DNA from: CAWGYQ01 sp963817395
GTDB lineage: Bacteria; Acidobacteriota; Vicinamibacteria; Vicinamibacterales; CAVPJW01
Direction: 5' to 3'
Assembly (NCBI GenBank): GCA_963817395.1
Contig: CAWFOC010000007.1
Location: forward strand, 62,001-126,000
Length of the DNA stretch: 64,000 nucleotides
This document shows positions 21,786-30,826 of this stretch, piece by piece (the first letter of the stretch is position 1; the number at the start of each line of letters is the position of its first letter). The position numbers and the translations under genes are program-made. The notes beneath the pieces were generated by a model. The model worked only from the letters and a program-made list of their open reading frames with translations. It was not told the origin of the DNA and searched no databases.

Positions 21786-23009
21786 ATGTCGCTGCTGATG
21801 ACGTTGCGCGTCGCGTTGAAGGCCCTTGGCCGCAACAAGATGCGTACGGCCCTGACGATGCTCGGCATGATCATCGGTGTCGCAGCGGTCATCACGATGG
21901 TGGCGCTCGGCAGCGGCGCGCAGCAGTCGATCGAACAGCAAATCTCCTCCGCCGGCACGAATCTGATCATCGTGAACGCCGGCAACTGGACCGTGGGCGG
22001 CGTCCGCCAGGGACAGGGAGCCTCCGCGACGCTGACCGTCGAAGATGCCGACGCCATACGGAATGAGGTGGCGGGCATTCAGTATCTCGCGCCCGGCGTG
22101 AACACCCGGTCGCAGGTCGTGGCCGGGAATCAGAACTGGTCGACGCGCATCCAGGGCACCGACGTCGATCTCCCGCTCCTCCGCTCGTGGCCGGTCCGCT
22201 ACGGAGCCTTTTTTTCGCCGCAGGATGTCCGGTCGGCCGCCAAGGTGGCCGTGCTCGGCTCGATCGTCGCCGACAATCTCTTCGGCGAGGGAATCGACCC
22301 GACGGGCCAGTTCATTCGGCTCCGCAGCCAGCCGTTCCGGGTTGCCGGCGTCATGGCCAGCAAGGGCCAGGCGGCCATGGGCGAGGATCAGGACGACACG
22401 ATCTTCGTGCCGTTCACGACCGTCCAGAAGAAGATGCTCGGCATCACTCACGTCAACAACCTGACGGTGTCCGCCGCGTCCGCCGAGCAGACGGCAACGG
22501 TGGCGAGAGACATCACCACCCTGCTGCGCATCCGGCACGAGATTCCACCGGGCGAGGACGACGATTTCATGGTTCGCACGCTCGAAGAGATGGCGAGCGT
22601 CCGCTCGGAGACGGCCCGAACGATGACCGCGCTCCTCGCCAGCATTGCCGGTGTGTCGCTGCTCGTCGGCGGCATTGGCATCATGAACATCATGCTGGTT
22701 TCGGTGACCGAACGAACGCGCGAAATCGGGATTCGTCTCGCGGTCGGCGCCCGCCGGCGCGACGTGCTCCTCCAGTTCCTGGTCGAGGCCATCGTTCTCA
22801 GCCTGATCGGCGGCTTTGTCGGCATCCTCCTCGGTTACGCGGCCTCGCGCGCCATTGCCCAGTCGCCGCTGGGGTGGCCTACGGCCGTGTCGACGGACGC
22901 GGTGTCGCTGGCCTTCGGGTTTGCCGCCGCGACCGGGGTGTTCTTCGGCTTCTACCCGGCCCGCAAGGCCTCGTCGCTGGACCCTATCGACGCGCTTCGC
23001 TACGAGTAG
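21786..23009 (+). CDS. MacB-type ABC transporter permease
   Basis: 407-aa permease with one N-terminal helix (RNKMRTALTMLGMIIGVAAV), a large periplasmic domain of about 230 residues (MacB_PCD) and three C-terminal helices of the FtsX domain (LLASIAGVSLLVGGIGIMNI, LLQFLVEAIVLSLIGGFVGI, and the last ending in FFGFYPARKAS). Start ATG 21786. It forms a mechanotransmission-type exporter with the preceding ATPase and adaptor, coupling to a TolC channel. Possible substrates are peptides, lipids or siderophores; no sequence evidence decides. Confidence 0.92.
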   Translation: MSLLMTLRVALKALGRNKMRTALTMLGMIIGVAAVITMVALGSGAQQSIEQQISSAGTNLIIVNAGNWTVGGVRQGQGASATLTVEDADAIRNEVAGIQYLAPGVNTRSQVVAGNQNWSTRIQGTDVDLPLLRSWPVRYGAFFSPQDVRSAAKVAVLGSIVADNLFGEGIDPTGQFIRLRSQPFRVAGVMASKGQAAMGEDQDDTIFVPFTTVQKKMLGITHVNNLTVSAASAEQTATVARDITTLLRIRHEIPPGEDDDFMVRTLEEMASVRSETARTMTALLASIAGVSLLVGGIGIMNIMLVSVTERTREIGIRLAVGARRRDVLLQFLVEAIVLSLIGGFVGILLGYAASRAIAQSPLGWPTAVSTDAVSLAFGFAAATGVFFGFYPARKASSLDPIDALRYE

Positions 23010-23056
23010 AGTCAACCTTCCAGGGGCCTCAGCCCGTCCAATCTCCAGCTAGAACG

Positions 23057-23656
23057 ATGGGCCCGGGAGCAGTAGTTCTGAGCGGAGAAGTCGAGCGCCC
23101 GTACGCGCACGCCGTCCCGTCGGATGCCGCGCTGGCCGCGAAGGGCGACACGCGGGCGTTCGAACGCCTGTATCGTGCCCATGTCGGGCGCGTGACGGCC
23201 CTGGTCCGGCGCATGGCCGGCAGCGGGGGCGCAGACGAGCTGATTCAGGATGTGTTCGTGCGCGCCTGGCAGAAGCTCTCGACGTTCCGGGGAGAAGCCG
23301 CGTTCGGGACGTGGCTTCATCGCGTCGCTGTGAACGTGATTCTGGAGCGTCGCCGCACGATGGCCGTTCAGCTCGGCCGGTTCGCCGACGACCCGCTGGC
23401 CATCGAACATGCAGCGGTTGGCCCGGGGTCACAGGATCTGTCGATGGATTTCGAGCGCGCGATCGGCAAGCTCCCACCCGGGGCGCGCGAAGTCTTCGTG
23501 CTGCACGATATCGAGGGGTACAAGCATCGCGAGATCGCAGAGCTGCTGGAGATCTCATCCGGAACCTCGAAGACACAGCTGCATCGGGCACGGATGCTGC
23601 TGCGTCGGCATCTGGGCGGTTCGGAGGGCGCACATCATGCACGATCAGTGGACTGA
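23057..23656 (+). CDS. ECF-type RNA polymerase sigma factor
   Basis: 199-aa sigma factor. Region 2 covers about residues 30-100 (FERLYRAHVGRVTALVRRMA, then ADELIQDVFVRAWQKLSTFR and FGTWLHRVAVNVILE). Region 4 carries the helix-turn-helix (KLPPGAREVFVLHDIEGYKH, then LLEISSGTSKTQLHRARMLL). The ATG at 23057 follows the MacB gene by 47 bp. The 3' end overlaps the anti-sigma gene by 20 bp. It may control the preceding efflux operon or the DUF4097 gene; this is inferred from adjacency. Confidence 0.9.
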   Translation: MGPGAVVLSGEVERPYAHAVPSDAALAAKGDTRAFERLYRAHVGRVTALVRRMAGSGGADELIQDVFVRAWQKLSTFRGEAAFGTWLHRVAVNVILERRRTMAVQLGRFADDPLAIEHAAVGPGSQDLSMDFERAIGKLPPGAREVFVLHDIEGYKHREIAELLEISSGTSKTQLHRARMLLRRHLGGSEGAHHARSVD

Positions 23657-24314
23657 CCGCCTGTCGGAGTATCTCGACGACGACATGTCGCCGCTCGAAC
23701 GGGAGGCGCTCGAATCGCACCTCGAACGCTGCGGGGAGTGTGCGGCCGTGCTCCTCGAACTGCGGGCGGTCGTCCAACAGGCACAACGGCTTGGTGAACT
23801 GACACCCGAGCGAGACCTGTGGCCCGGCATCGCCGAACGCGTGCAGCAGGCGCCGAGGGGGACTGGACGTGGGTGGAGCACGCTGGCGGACAAGCTCGTC
23901 GGGCGCGCTCGCATCTCGCTGACGGTGCCCCAGCTCGCCGCTCTTGCGGCCACCCTCGTTGCCGCCACAGCCGCTGTCGTCGTGTTGTCGCGCGATGCAG
24001 GCGTCGAGGTGTCCCCCGCCGGCACAGAAGCCACTCCGGCGGTCCGCCTGGCCAATTTCGCCGACCCGCAGTACGACGCGGCCGTGGCCGACCTGAAGCG
24101 TGCGCTCGAGGCCGGCCGCGATCAGCTCGACCCGCAGACGGTGGCGGTGCTCGAACGGAATCTGGCCATCATCGACGGAGCGATCGCCCAGGCACGGGAG
24201 GCGCTTCGGGCGGATCCGGCAAACACGTACTTGAACGCCTATCTCGCCGACGCGAGACGCCGCAAGCTGGCGCTGCTGCGCCAGGCGACGGGGCTCGCCG
24301 ATCTGGCCGGTTGA
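23637..24314 (+). CDS. Zinc-finger (zf-HC2) membrane anti-sigma factor
   Basis: 225 aa. The N-terminal anti-sigma zinc finger has the HxxxCxxC motif (LESHLERCGECAAVLLELR). A transmembrane segment lies at about residues 98-118 (LAALAATLVAATAAVVVLS). The outer domain is helical and TPR-like (LKRALEAGRDQLDPQTVAVL, LAIIDGAIAQAREALRADPA). The start overlaps the sigma gene by 20 bp, so translation is coupled and the two should form a pair. The periplasmic helical domain could be the signal-receiving part. Confidence 0.82.
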   Translation: MHDQWTDRLSEYLDDDMSPLEREALESHLERCGECAAVLLELRAVVQQAQRLGELTPERDLWPGIAERVQQAPRGTGRGWSTLADKLVGRARISLTVPQLAALAATLVAATAAVVVLSRDAGVEVSPAGTEATPAVRLANFADPQYDAAVADLKRALEAGRDQLDPQTVAVLERNLAIIDGAIAQAREALRADPANTYLNAYLADARRRKLALLRQATGLADLAG

Positions 24315-24330
24315 CGGAGGACGAACGCGA

Positions 24331-25215
24331 ATGTTCCTGCTACTCACCGCAAGCGCGGTCGCTGCGCTGTCTCTGACCGCCGGCGCCCAGTCAGACACCG
24401 ATCAGACGGTCGCCGTCACACGCGGGGCTCGGCTCGAAGTCCACACCTTCTCGGGAGACGTCATCGTCGATGCCTGGGACAGGGACTCGGTGCGTGTACA
24501 GGCCGAGCACTCATCGCGCGAGCGCATCGACATCGAAGCCTCGAGCATGATAGTGACGGTACGGCCCACCTCGCGCGACGGCGGTCCGCGATCGGTGGAC
24601 CTCCACTTGACGGTGCCCCGCTGGATGCGCGTCGACGTGTCGGGAACCTATGCGGACGTCACGATCACGGGGGTCGAAGCCGAGCTCAATGTCGAAACTG
24701 TGCGTGGTGACGTGACCGTCTCGGGCGGGTCCCGCTTCGTGTCGCTCAAGTCCGTGGAAGGCTCCGTCATCCTGACGGGATCGAGTGGACGGATCACGCT
24801 GCGATCGGTCAACGACGGGATCGTGGCCACCGCGGTCTCCGGCGACATCTCTGCGGAAACCGTCAACGGCGACATCGAGATGTCACGGATGCAGGGAAGC
24901 AGCGTCGACGCGGCGACGGTCAACGGCGACCTTTCCTACGACGGCGTCATCCGCGACGATGGCCAGTACCGGATGACGACTCACAACGGGGACATCGCCA
25001 TCACCGTGCCGGACAAAGCCAACGCCCGGATCTCGGTGCGAACCTTCAATGGCGAGCTCGAGACAGGATTTCCCGTGAAGCTCGAAGAGGGCACGCAGCG
25101 CAACAAGCGCTTCGATTTCACGCTTGGGTCGGGCACAGCGCGAATCGAACTGGAATCCTTCGGTGGCACCATCCGAATCATCTCGCCGGGCCAGATGGGC
25201 ACCAAGACGCCCTAG
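24331..25215 (+). CDS. DUF4097-family secreted beta-strand repeat protein
   Basis: 294 aa with a signal peptide (LLTASAVAALSLTAGAQS). A regular series of short beta-strand repeats follows, with alternating Val/Thr/Gly-Asp patterns such as GDVTVSGGSRFVSLKSVEGS, DISAETVNGDIEMSRMQGSS and DAATVNGDLSYDGVIRDDGQ. This is typical of DUF4097 putative adhesins forming a right-handed beta-solenoid. It lies 16 bp after the anti-sigma gene, so it is likely the third gene of the sigma operon and possibly its envelope-associated output. The biochemical role of the family is not established. Confidence 0.78.
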   Translation: MFLLLTASAVAALSLTAGAQSDTDQTVAVTRGARLEVHTFSGDVIVDAWDRDSVRVQAEHSSRERIDIEASSMIVTVRPTSRDGGPRSVDLHLTVPRWMRVDVSGTYADVTITGVEAELNVETVRGDVTVSGGSRFVSLKSVEGSVILTGSSGRITLRSVNDGIVATAVSGDISAETVNGDIEMSRMQGSSVDAATVNGDLSYDGVIRDDGQYRMTTHNGDIAITVPDKANARISVRTFNGELETGFPVKLEEGTQRNKRFDFTLGSGTARIELESFGGTIRIISPGQMGTKTP

Positions 25216-25228
25216 GGTGGCGGCGGCT

Positions 25229-25696
25229 CTATCTCGCCAGTAACCTGGCCCGCAATTCGGCCACCGTCAGGCCCGTTTCCGGATCCTCGAGCTCGGGAGC
25301 GATCTCCGCGAGCGGATCGAGGACGAACCGCCGCTCGCGAAACCGGGGATGCGGCACACAGAGGTCCGGTGCGTTCTCGACCAGATCTCCAAGGAGGATC
25401 AGGTCCAGATCCAGCGTTCGGGCAGCGCCCGGCCTCGGCCGTGTACGTCCGCGCGCCTGCTCGACCTCCAGCAGCACTCGAAGCAGAGCTCGCGCATCAT
25501 CGTCGAACGAACCGACGACGGCGGCGTTCAGGAACAGCGGTTGCCGTTCGACACCCACCGGCTTGGTTTCGTAGTAGCGGGATATTCGAATGCCGACGAG
25601 GCGGGAGCGAAGATTCTCGACGGCGAAATCGAGATGGGCACGGCGATCCCCCAGGTTACTGCCCAGAGCGATTGCCGCAGTCCGAGCGATTTTCAT
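25229..25696 (-). CDS. folK: 2-amino-4-hydroxy-6-hydroxymethyldihydropteridine pyrophosphokinase
   Basis: 155-aa folate-biosynthesis enzyme that transfers pyrophosphate from ATP to the pterin. It shows IALGSNLGDRRAHLDFAVEN at the start, the family signature around RTLDLDLILLGDL, and PHPRFRERRFVLDPLAEIAP. The frame is intact and the length is normal for the family. It is convergent with the DUF4097 gene (13 bp apart) and sits 45 bp downstream of the next minus-strand gene. Confidence 0.94.
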   Translation of the reverse strand: MKIARTAAIALGSNLGDRRAHLDFAVENLRSRLVGIRISRYYETKPVGVERQPLFLNAAVVGSFDDDARALLRVLLEVEQARGRTRPRPGAARTLDLDLILLGDLVENAPDLCVPHPRFRERRFVLDPLAEIAPELEDPETGLTVAELRARLLAR

Positions 25697-25741
25697 GCAC
25701 GCCGGCCGCTCTCTTCAGTCTCGACCGGAGCGGCGGACCGA

Positions 25742-26225
25742 CTATTCGAGCCAGCGATTGGCCAGGACCCGCCCCTGTCCAGCATCTGCAGGGTGACGGC
25801 CGAGCAGATCGTCGCGCCCGGCGGCGGACTGCTCGAAGAAACGCTTGTGCTCGAGCATCTCTCCCACCAGGACCCCGAGCATGCGGCCGTGGCGGGCGTG
25901 TGAAATCGCAGAGATCCGCGGGCGCCAGCGGTTCAGGCTCTCCTCCACCAGCCGGGCATCGGCCGTCGCGAGCGCCCGCTCGGATTCGAGCGCCAGGCTC
26001 GGCGAGGGGGCCGTCGCCCCGAGCGCCGATACGTCTCCCGCCCAGGTCGCGTATGGCATCGGCCAGCCAGGCCAGGTGCGTCTCCTCGCGCGCGATGACG
26101 TATTGATAGGTATTGTTGACGTCGTAATCGGCGATTTGACGGGCTGCGGCCACGTGTCGATCAAGCGCCGCAAGACGCTCCTGATAGAGTTCGCCCAACA
26201 GCGCGACCAGCTCGCGTGGCTTCAC
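25742..26225 (-). CDS. Ferritin-like-domain protein, frameshifted
   Basis: About 160 aa, mostly helical. The first half contains Glu/His-rich helices (VNNTYQYVIAREETHLAWLA). The second half, in another frame, contains HGRMLGVLVGEMLEHKRFFE. These E/ExxH patterns suggest a four-helix ferritin/rubrerythrin-like bundle. A shift near 26030 joins IRDLGG to DVSALGATAPSPSL. The ATG overlaps the stop of the DksA-type gene by four bases, so the two are translationally coupled. Metal binding is inferred from the motif only; the conserved residues could also be structural. Confidence 0.6.
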
Positions 26226-26563
26226 GTCGCCTGCTTTTCCTTGCAGCTGATGCAGACGCGGGTCCAGGGAATCGCGTTCAAGCGGGCCTCGGCGATCGGC
26301 AGTCCGCAGTCACGACAAATGCCGTAGGTCCCCTTTTCGATGCGCCAGAGCGCCTCTTCAATGGCCTGCAATATTTTTGCGTCGGTCTGCTTGAGCTTCA
26401 GTTGTATGTGGACTTCGTTGTTGCCGCTGGCCTGATCCGCCATGTCGCCTTGACGGCTGTTGTTTTCCATGGAGGTCTGCAGCGGTTTGATGCCTCCTGC
26501 CGTCAAAATGTCGCCGCGCTTGCGCAACAACGCGTCCTTGTAGGTAGTGACGTCCATGTCCAT
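26222..26563 (-). CDS. TraR/DksA-type C4 zinc-finger protein
   Basis: 113 aa. An N-terminal coiled-coil (about residues 5-60) is followed by a C-terminal four-cysteine zinc finger: CRDCGLPI near residue 82, then VCISCKE near the end. This is the DksA/TraR family, whose full-size members bind RNA polymerase in the secondary channel. The shorter coiled coil here resembles YteA/DksA2-type proteins, so (p)ppGpp-linked activity is uncertain. It is co-transcribed with the ferritin-like gene. A TATGAT-like -10 lies upstream near 26613. Confidence 0.88.
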   Translation of the reverse strand: MDMDVTTYKDALLRKRGDILTAGGIKPLQTSMENNSRQGDMADQASGNNEVHIQLKLKQTDAKILQAIEEALWRIEKGTYGICRDCGLPIAEARLNAIPWTRVCISCKEKQAT

Positions 26564-26671
26564 GTCCGCCTCCCTCCAGGATGCGCGAACTTTCGTGGTG
26601 CCCTCAACATCACATCATAGCACGGCGCCCTGGACCGCTCTTGCCAGGCGAGCCATCAGGCAACGCACCGG

Positions 26672-29234
26672 TCACTCGGATCGGAGCGCCGCGAGCGGCT
26701 TTTTTCGCAGCACGTCGAGGCTGGCGCCGGCGCCGATCCCCGCCACCAGCGCACCGGTCAAGACGTACGCCGAGCACGTTGACCAGCGGCGTCGGCCGCC
26801 AGGCGATCTCGAGGGCGTAGCGACTGATGCCCCAGCTCAAGACAACGGCGCCGAGCGATCCCACCGTGCCGGCGACCAGGCCCAGCAGTCCGTATTCGAG
26901 CACGAGCATGCTCGCCAGGGTGCGGGTCGTGGCGCCCAGCGTCTTGAAGATTGCCGCTTCGTACACGCGCTGAAACTTCGTCATCGCCACGGCGCCGATC
27001 AGAATGAGGCAACCGCTCAGAAGCACGAGCGCGCCAACGACCGACACGGCGAGCGTCACATTCGCGAGCAGCCTCTCCACCGTCTGGAGCACTTCCCTGA
27101 CGTCGATCACCGAGATGTTGGGAAATCCGAGGGCCAGCTCGTGCTGCAGCGAGGCCCGCGCCTGGAGGTTTGCGGGGCCCTTGAAAATCGCGATGTGCAT
27201 GTGAGGCGCCTGCTCGAAGACGCCGGGGCTGAAGACGAACATGAACCCGCCGTTTCGCGAGTCTCTCCAGTCCAGAGTCCGAATGCTCGTGACACGAGCC
27301 GTGATCACCCGTCCCAGAACGTCGAAGCGCATCAGATCGCCGAGCTCGATGCCGAACCGCTCGTGAATGCTTGCCTCGATGGAGACTTCCGGATTGGCAG
27401 GGCGGGCATTCTGGCCCCAGAACTGGCCGCGCAGAATACGCTCGTTCGGCTGCAGGCGATCCCGATAGGTGATGACATACTCCCGCGCCAGAGATCCCCG
27501 ACCCCGGACATCCTCGTAGCTGTCAAGCGTGACGGCTGCGCCGGTCACCGCCGTCACCCGCGCCCGCAGCACCGGAATCAGGCGCAGCGTGCCCGGCTGG
27601 GCTTCGCGTGCGAGCAGTGCCGCCACCGAGGGCAATTGGTCGCTCTGGATATCGATGATGAACATGTCCGGGCCGTCGGCGCGGACGTCCGCTGCGAATT
27701 CCTGGAGCAGGTTCCGCTGAAGCGATTGAACGCCGATGATAAAGAAGCTCCCCAGCCCGACGGCGAACAGAATGACTCGCGTCTGGTTCCCTGGCCGGGT
27801 TAGGCGGAGCGAGGCCTGCCGGAGCGCAAACCAGCGCGACGTGGCCAGCGGCCTCATCAGCCGAATCACGCCGCGTCCGGCGGCGTGAAGAAGAACAGCC
27901 AACCCCACGAACCCGGCCGAGACAGAGAGGCCGATTTTGAGCGACGCTGCCTGCCAACTGGCCAGCCCCACGAGCGCGGCCGTCACAGCGCCTGCCACGC
28001 CCCAGCGCAGCCAGTCGCGTCGCGGGCCCACGATCACCTCCCGACGCAGGAGCAGCGAAGGCTTGACGTGGCGGATCTCGAGCAGCGGCACGATGGCGAA
28101 CAGCAGCGAGACCAACAGGCCGATCCCGAGACCCTGGGCCACCGCCGGACCGGTCAGCCCGTAGGTAACAGTCATCGAGGTGTTACCGGTGAGGAGTCCC
28201 TCGGGTATCGCGGCAATGGCGAGCGCGGCGAGCCCCACGCCCAGCACACTGCCGGCGAGCGCCAGCACCATGACCTGAAGAAGATAGACGGCCACAATCC
28301 GCCGTGACCCTGCGCCCAGGCACTTGAGGATCGCAATGCTCTTGACCTTCTGTTGGACGAAGACCTGCGTCACGCTCGACACGGCGATGCCGCCCAGCAC
28401 CACGATGACCAGCCCGACCAGGCTCAGGTAGTTCTCGGCGCGCACCAAATCCTCGCCCACGTTCTCTTCGGTGCTTCGGTACGATCGGACGTTCACGAAC
28501 TGCTCGGCGAGGTCCTGACGCAGCCGGCTGCGAAGCGCTTCGACGTTTTCTTCCGGTACGCCGAGCAGGATCTGATACTGGGCCCGGCTGCCAGTCGTCA
28601 GCAGGCCCGCGCGCATCAAATCTGCATAGTCAATGAACACGCGCGGTCCGAGCGTGAAGTTGCCCATCCGGCGACCAGGCTCGCTCGTCACCACCGCGCG
28701 GATTGTGAATTCCTCCCGCCCGATGACGATGCGATCACCGACGCGCAGCTCGAGCTGCGTCAGCAGTTCGGGCCGAACGACGGCGCCACGGTTCTGTACG
28801 AGCGCGTGCGTGTACGGTCGGCCGTCCTCGAGCACGACCTGGCCGTAGATGGGGAATCCTGGGCCGACGGCGCGCAGCTCCACCGTTTTCGCCATCGTCC
28901 GGGCGGGATCCGCCGGCCGTACCATCGTGGTCGTTTCCACCGAATCGACACGCTCGAAGACGGCCGCCTCGCCAAGGCGGCGACGCAGCACATCGAATAC
29001 GGTGGGCGACCATGGCCGATTGCTCGTCACCAGGAGATCCGCCGCCAGCAGCGTTCGGGCCTCGGTGGCTAGTACCACGCGAACGCTCTGGATGACGGAC
29101 CGCAACGCGACAATCGAGGCGACACCAATCGCCACGCACACGAAAAAGAAGAGCAGACGCCGCCATGCGGCGCGAGTCTCGCGCGCCGCCATGGCGAGCA
29201 CGAATCGCACGCTGGTCGAGAGCATCGATGTCAA
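26672..29234 (-). CDS. YbbP/LolCE-like ABC permease (FtsX superfamily), frameshifted
   Basis: About 850-aa membrane protein with two FtsX-type blocks, each with a large extracytoplasmic loop, in the YbbP layout. N-terminal TM: LLFFFVCVAIGVASIVALRS. The first block has several TM helices near 28100-28420. The second block is at the C-terminus and continues after a one-base shift near 26760 into VLTGALVAGIGAGASLDVLR, stopping at 26672. The start is TTG 29234 (overlapping the previous TGA) or ATG 29225. It is driven by the adjacent ATPase; in E. coli YbbAP pairs with TesA, as here. The substrate is probably lipid-related, by inference. Confidence 0.86.
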
Positions 29235-29939
29235 TCAGCCGCGCTCGGTCGCCATCACCGGTTGCGTCCCCGCGCTGTGGCGCTCGACGACGCGGCCGTC
29301 TGACAGCGCGATGCGCGCATTGGCCCGCGCGGCCAGCTCCCGATCGTGAGTCACGATGACGACCGTTGCGCCACGCCGGTGATTGATGTCGAGGAGCAGA
29401 TCGATGATGTGGCGGCCGTTCTCGCTGTCCAGATTGCCGGTGGGCTCGTCGGCCAGCACGATTGACGGGTTGTTCGACAAGGCGCGCGCAATCGCCACGC
29501 GCTGTTGCTCGCCGCCCGACAGCTGTGACGGATAGTGATGGCCGCGGCCCTCGAGCCCCACTTCCATCAACAGCAGGCCGGCACGTTCGCGAGCACCCTG
29601 GGCACCCGCGATCTCCATCGGGACCAGCACGTTCTCGAAGGCCGTCAACGAGGGAATCAGATGAAAAAACTGGAAGATGACACCGATGCGCTCGCCTCGC
29701 AACCGAGCCAGCGCGTCCTCGTCGAGCGCCGTGATGTCGATGCCGTCGAGCAGGATCTGGCCAGAGCTCGGCGCGTCGAGTCCGGCAATCAGCCCGAGCA
29801 GCGTGGATTTGCCGCTGCCGGATGGTCCGACCACAGCCAGGCACTGCCGCGAGGGAACCATCAGATCGAGCGGGTGCAGAATGGTGAGCGGGCGCCCTCC
29901 GCTCGTGACGGTCTTCGAGACGCCGCGTATGTCAATCAT
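29235..29939 (-). CDS. ybbA: YbbA-like ABC transporter ATP-binding protein
   Basis: 234-aa ATPase with Walker A GPSGSGKST, signature LSGGEQQRVAIARAL and Walker B IVLADEPTGNLDS, of the LolD/YbbA class. It is followed immediately by the FtsX-type permease and preceded by the TesA-like esterase, whose stop overlaps its ATG by 8 bp. The three genes form a tight operon, as in the ybbAP-tesA neighbourhood of enterobacteria. The frame is intact. Confidence 0.92.
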   Translation of the reverse strand: MIDIRGVSKTVTSGGRPLTILHPLDLMVPSRQCLAVVGPSGSGKSTLLGLIAGLDAPSSGQILLDGIDITALDEDALARLRGERIGVIFQFFHLIPSLTAFENVLVPMEIAGAQGARERAGLLLMEVGLEGRGHHYPSQLSGGEQQRVAIARALSNNPSIVLADEPTGNLDSENGRHIIDLLLDINHRRGATVVIVTHDRELAARANARIALSDGRVVERHSAGTQPVMATERG

Positions 29940-30622
29940 GCGAAACGGCCTGCTCCACCAGGGGCTTCAGCGCCGGCCAGAGCAGATCGGCAATGATGCG
30001 CGCGCCGGCGGCCGTGGGATGGATCCCGTCTGCCTGGTTGAGCCGAGGCATACCCGCCACGCCCGCGAGAAGAAACGGCACGAACGTGATGTGGTCGCGT
30101 TGGCCGAGTGTCTGAAAGGCCTGCCGGAAAGACGCCGTATAGGTGGGGCCGAAGTTCGGCGGCGCCTCCATGCCAGCCAGGACCACGACAATATCGCGCG
30201 ATTCGGCCTGCGCGATGATGGACTCCAGATTGCGCGTCATCTCCTCCACTGGCACCCCTCGGAGCCCATCGTTCGCGCCCAGCGCCACAATCAGGATTCG
30301 CACATCCCCATCGAGGGCCCACGCAAGCCGTCGCCGCCCACCGGCCGAGGTGTCGCCCGACACACCGGCGTTGACGACTTCCATGAGATATCCGTGCTCA
30401 TCCAGGTAGCGCTGCAGAACCGCCGGGTACGCCTGGTCGACCGACAGGCCGAGTCCGGCGGTCAGACTGTCGCCGAGCACCACGATGCGCGGCCGCCCCG
30501 CCTTCTCGTTCGTCGGGGTCTTGGCCGTGCTCGGCGTGCCCGTGCTCGATTGGATCGGAGCATTGGACGTTCCGCAGGCCAGGACGGCCGCGAGGCACGC
30601 TCACCAGCGTGAAAACACGCAT
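29932..30622 (-). CDS. TesA-like SGNH/GDSL esterase, probable lipoprotein, frameshifted
   Basis: About 228 aa after joining. Catalytic blocks: VVLGDSLTAGLG (Ser), ALGANDGLRGVPV (Asn), and the C-terminal DGIHPTAAGARI (Asp-x-x-His). Upstream, ATG 30622 starts MRVFTLV. After a shift near 30600 the frame continues ACLAAVLACGTSNAP, giving a short signal peptide with a lipobox-like VLAC, so the enzyme is probably membrane-attached in the periplasm. TesA enzymes cleave acyl-CoA/ester substrates; with YbbAP it may process exported lipids. Confidence 0.86.
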
Positions 30623-30826
30623 GGAGCGATCGCCGGGCCGAGCCTTGCGTGTTCGACGCGTCACCATCAGGAATATCATACCCGCCAGTCGTCCGAAGCC
30701 CACGGCCCTCGCCATTGTTCCGCTACCGCCGAGTGCGACGACATCAGTCGACAGCCGCCTTGAACGATCACCGACAGTGCAGACGGCAGCCTTGTCCGTA
30801 CGGGAATCGACCGGAATGCTCGAGGC

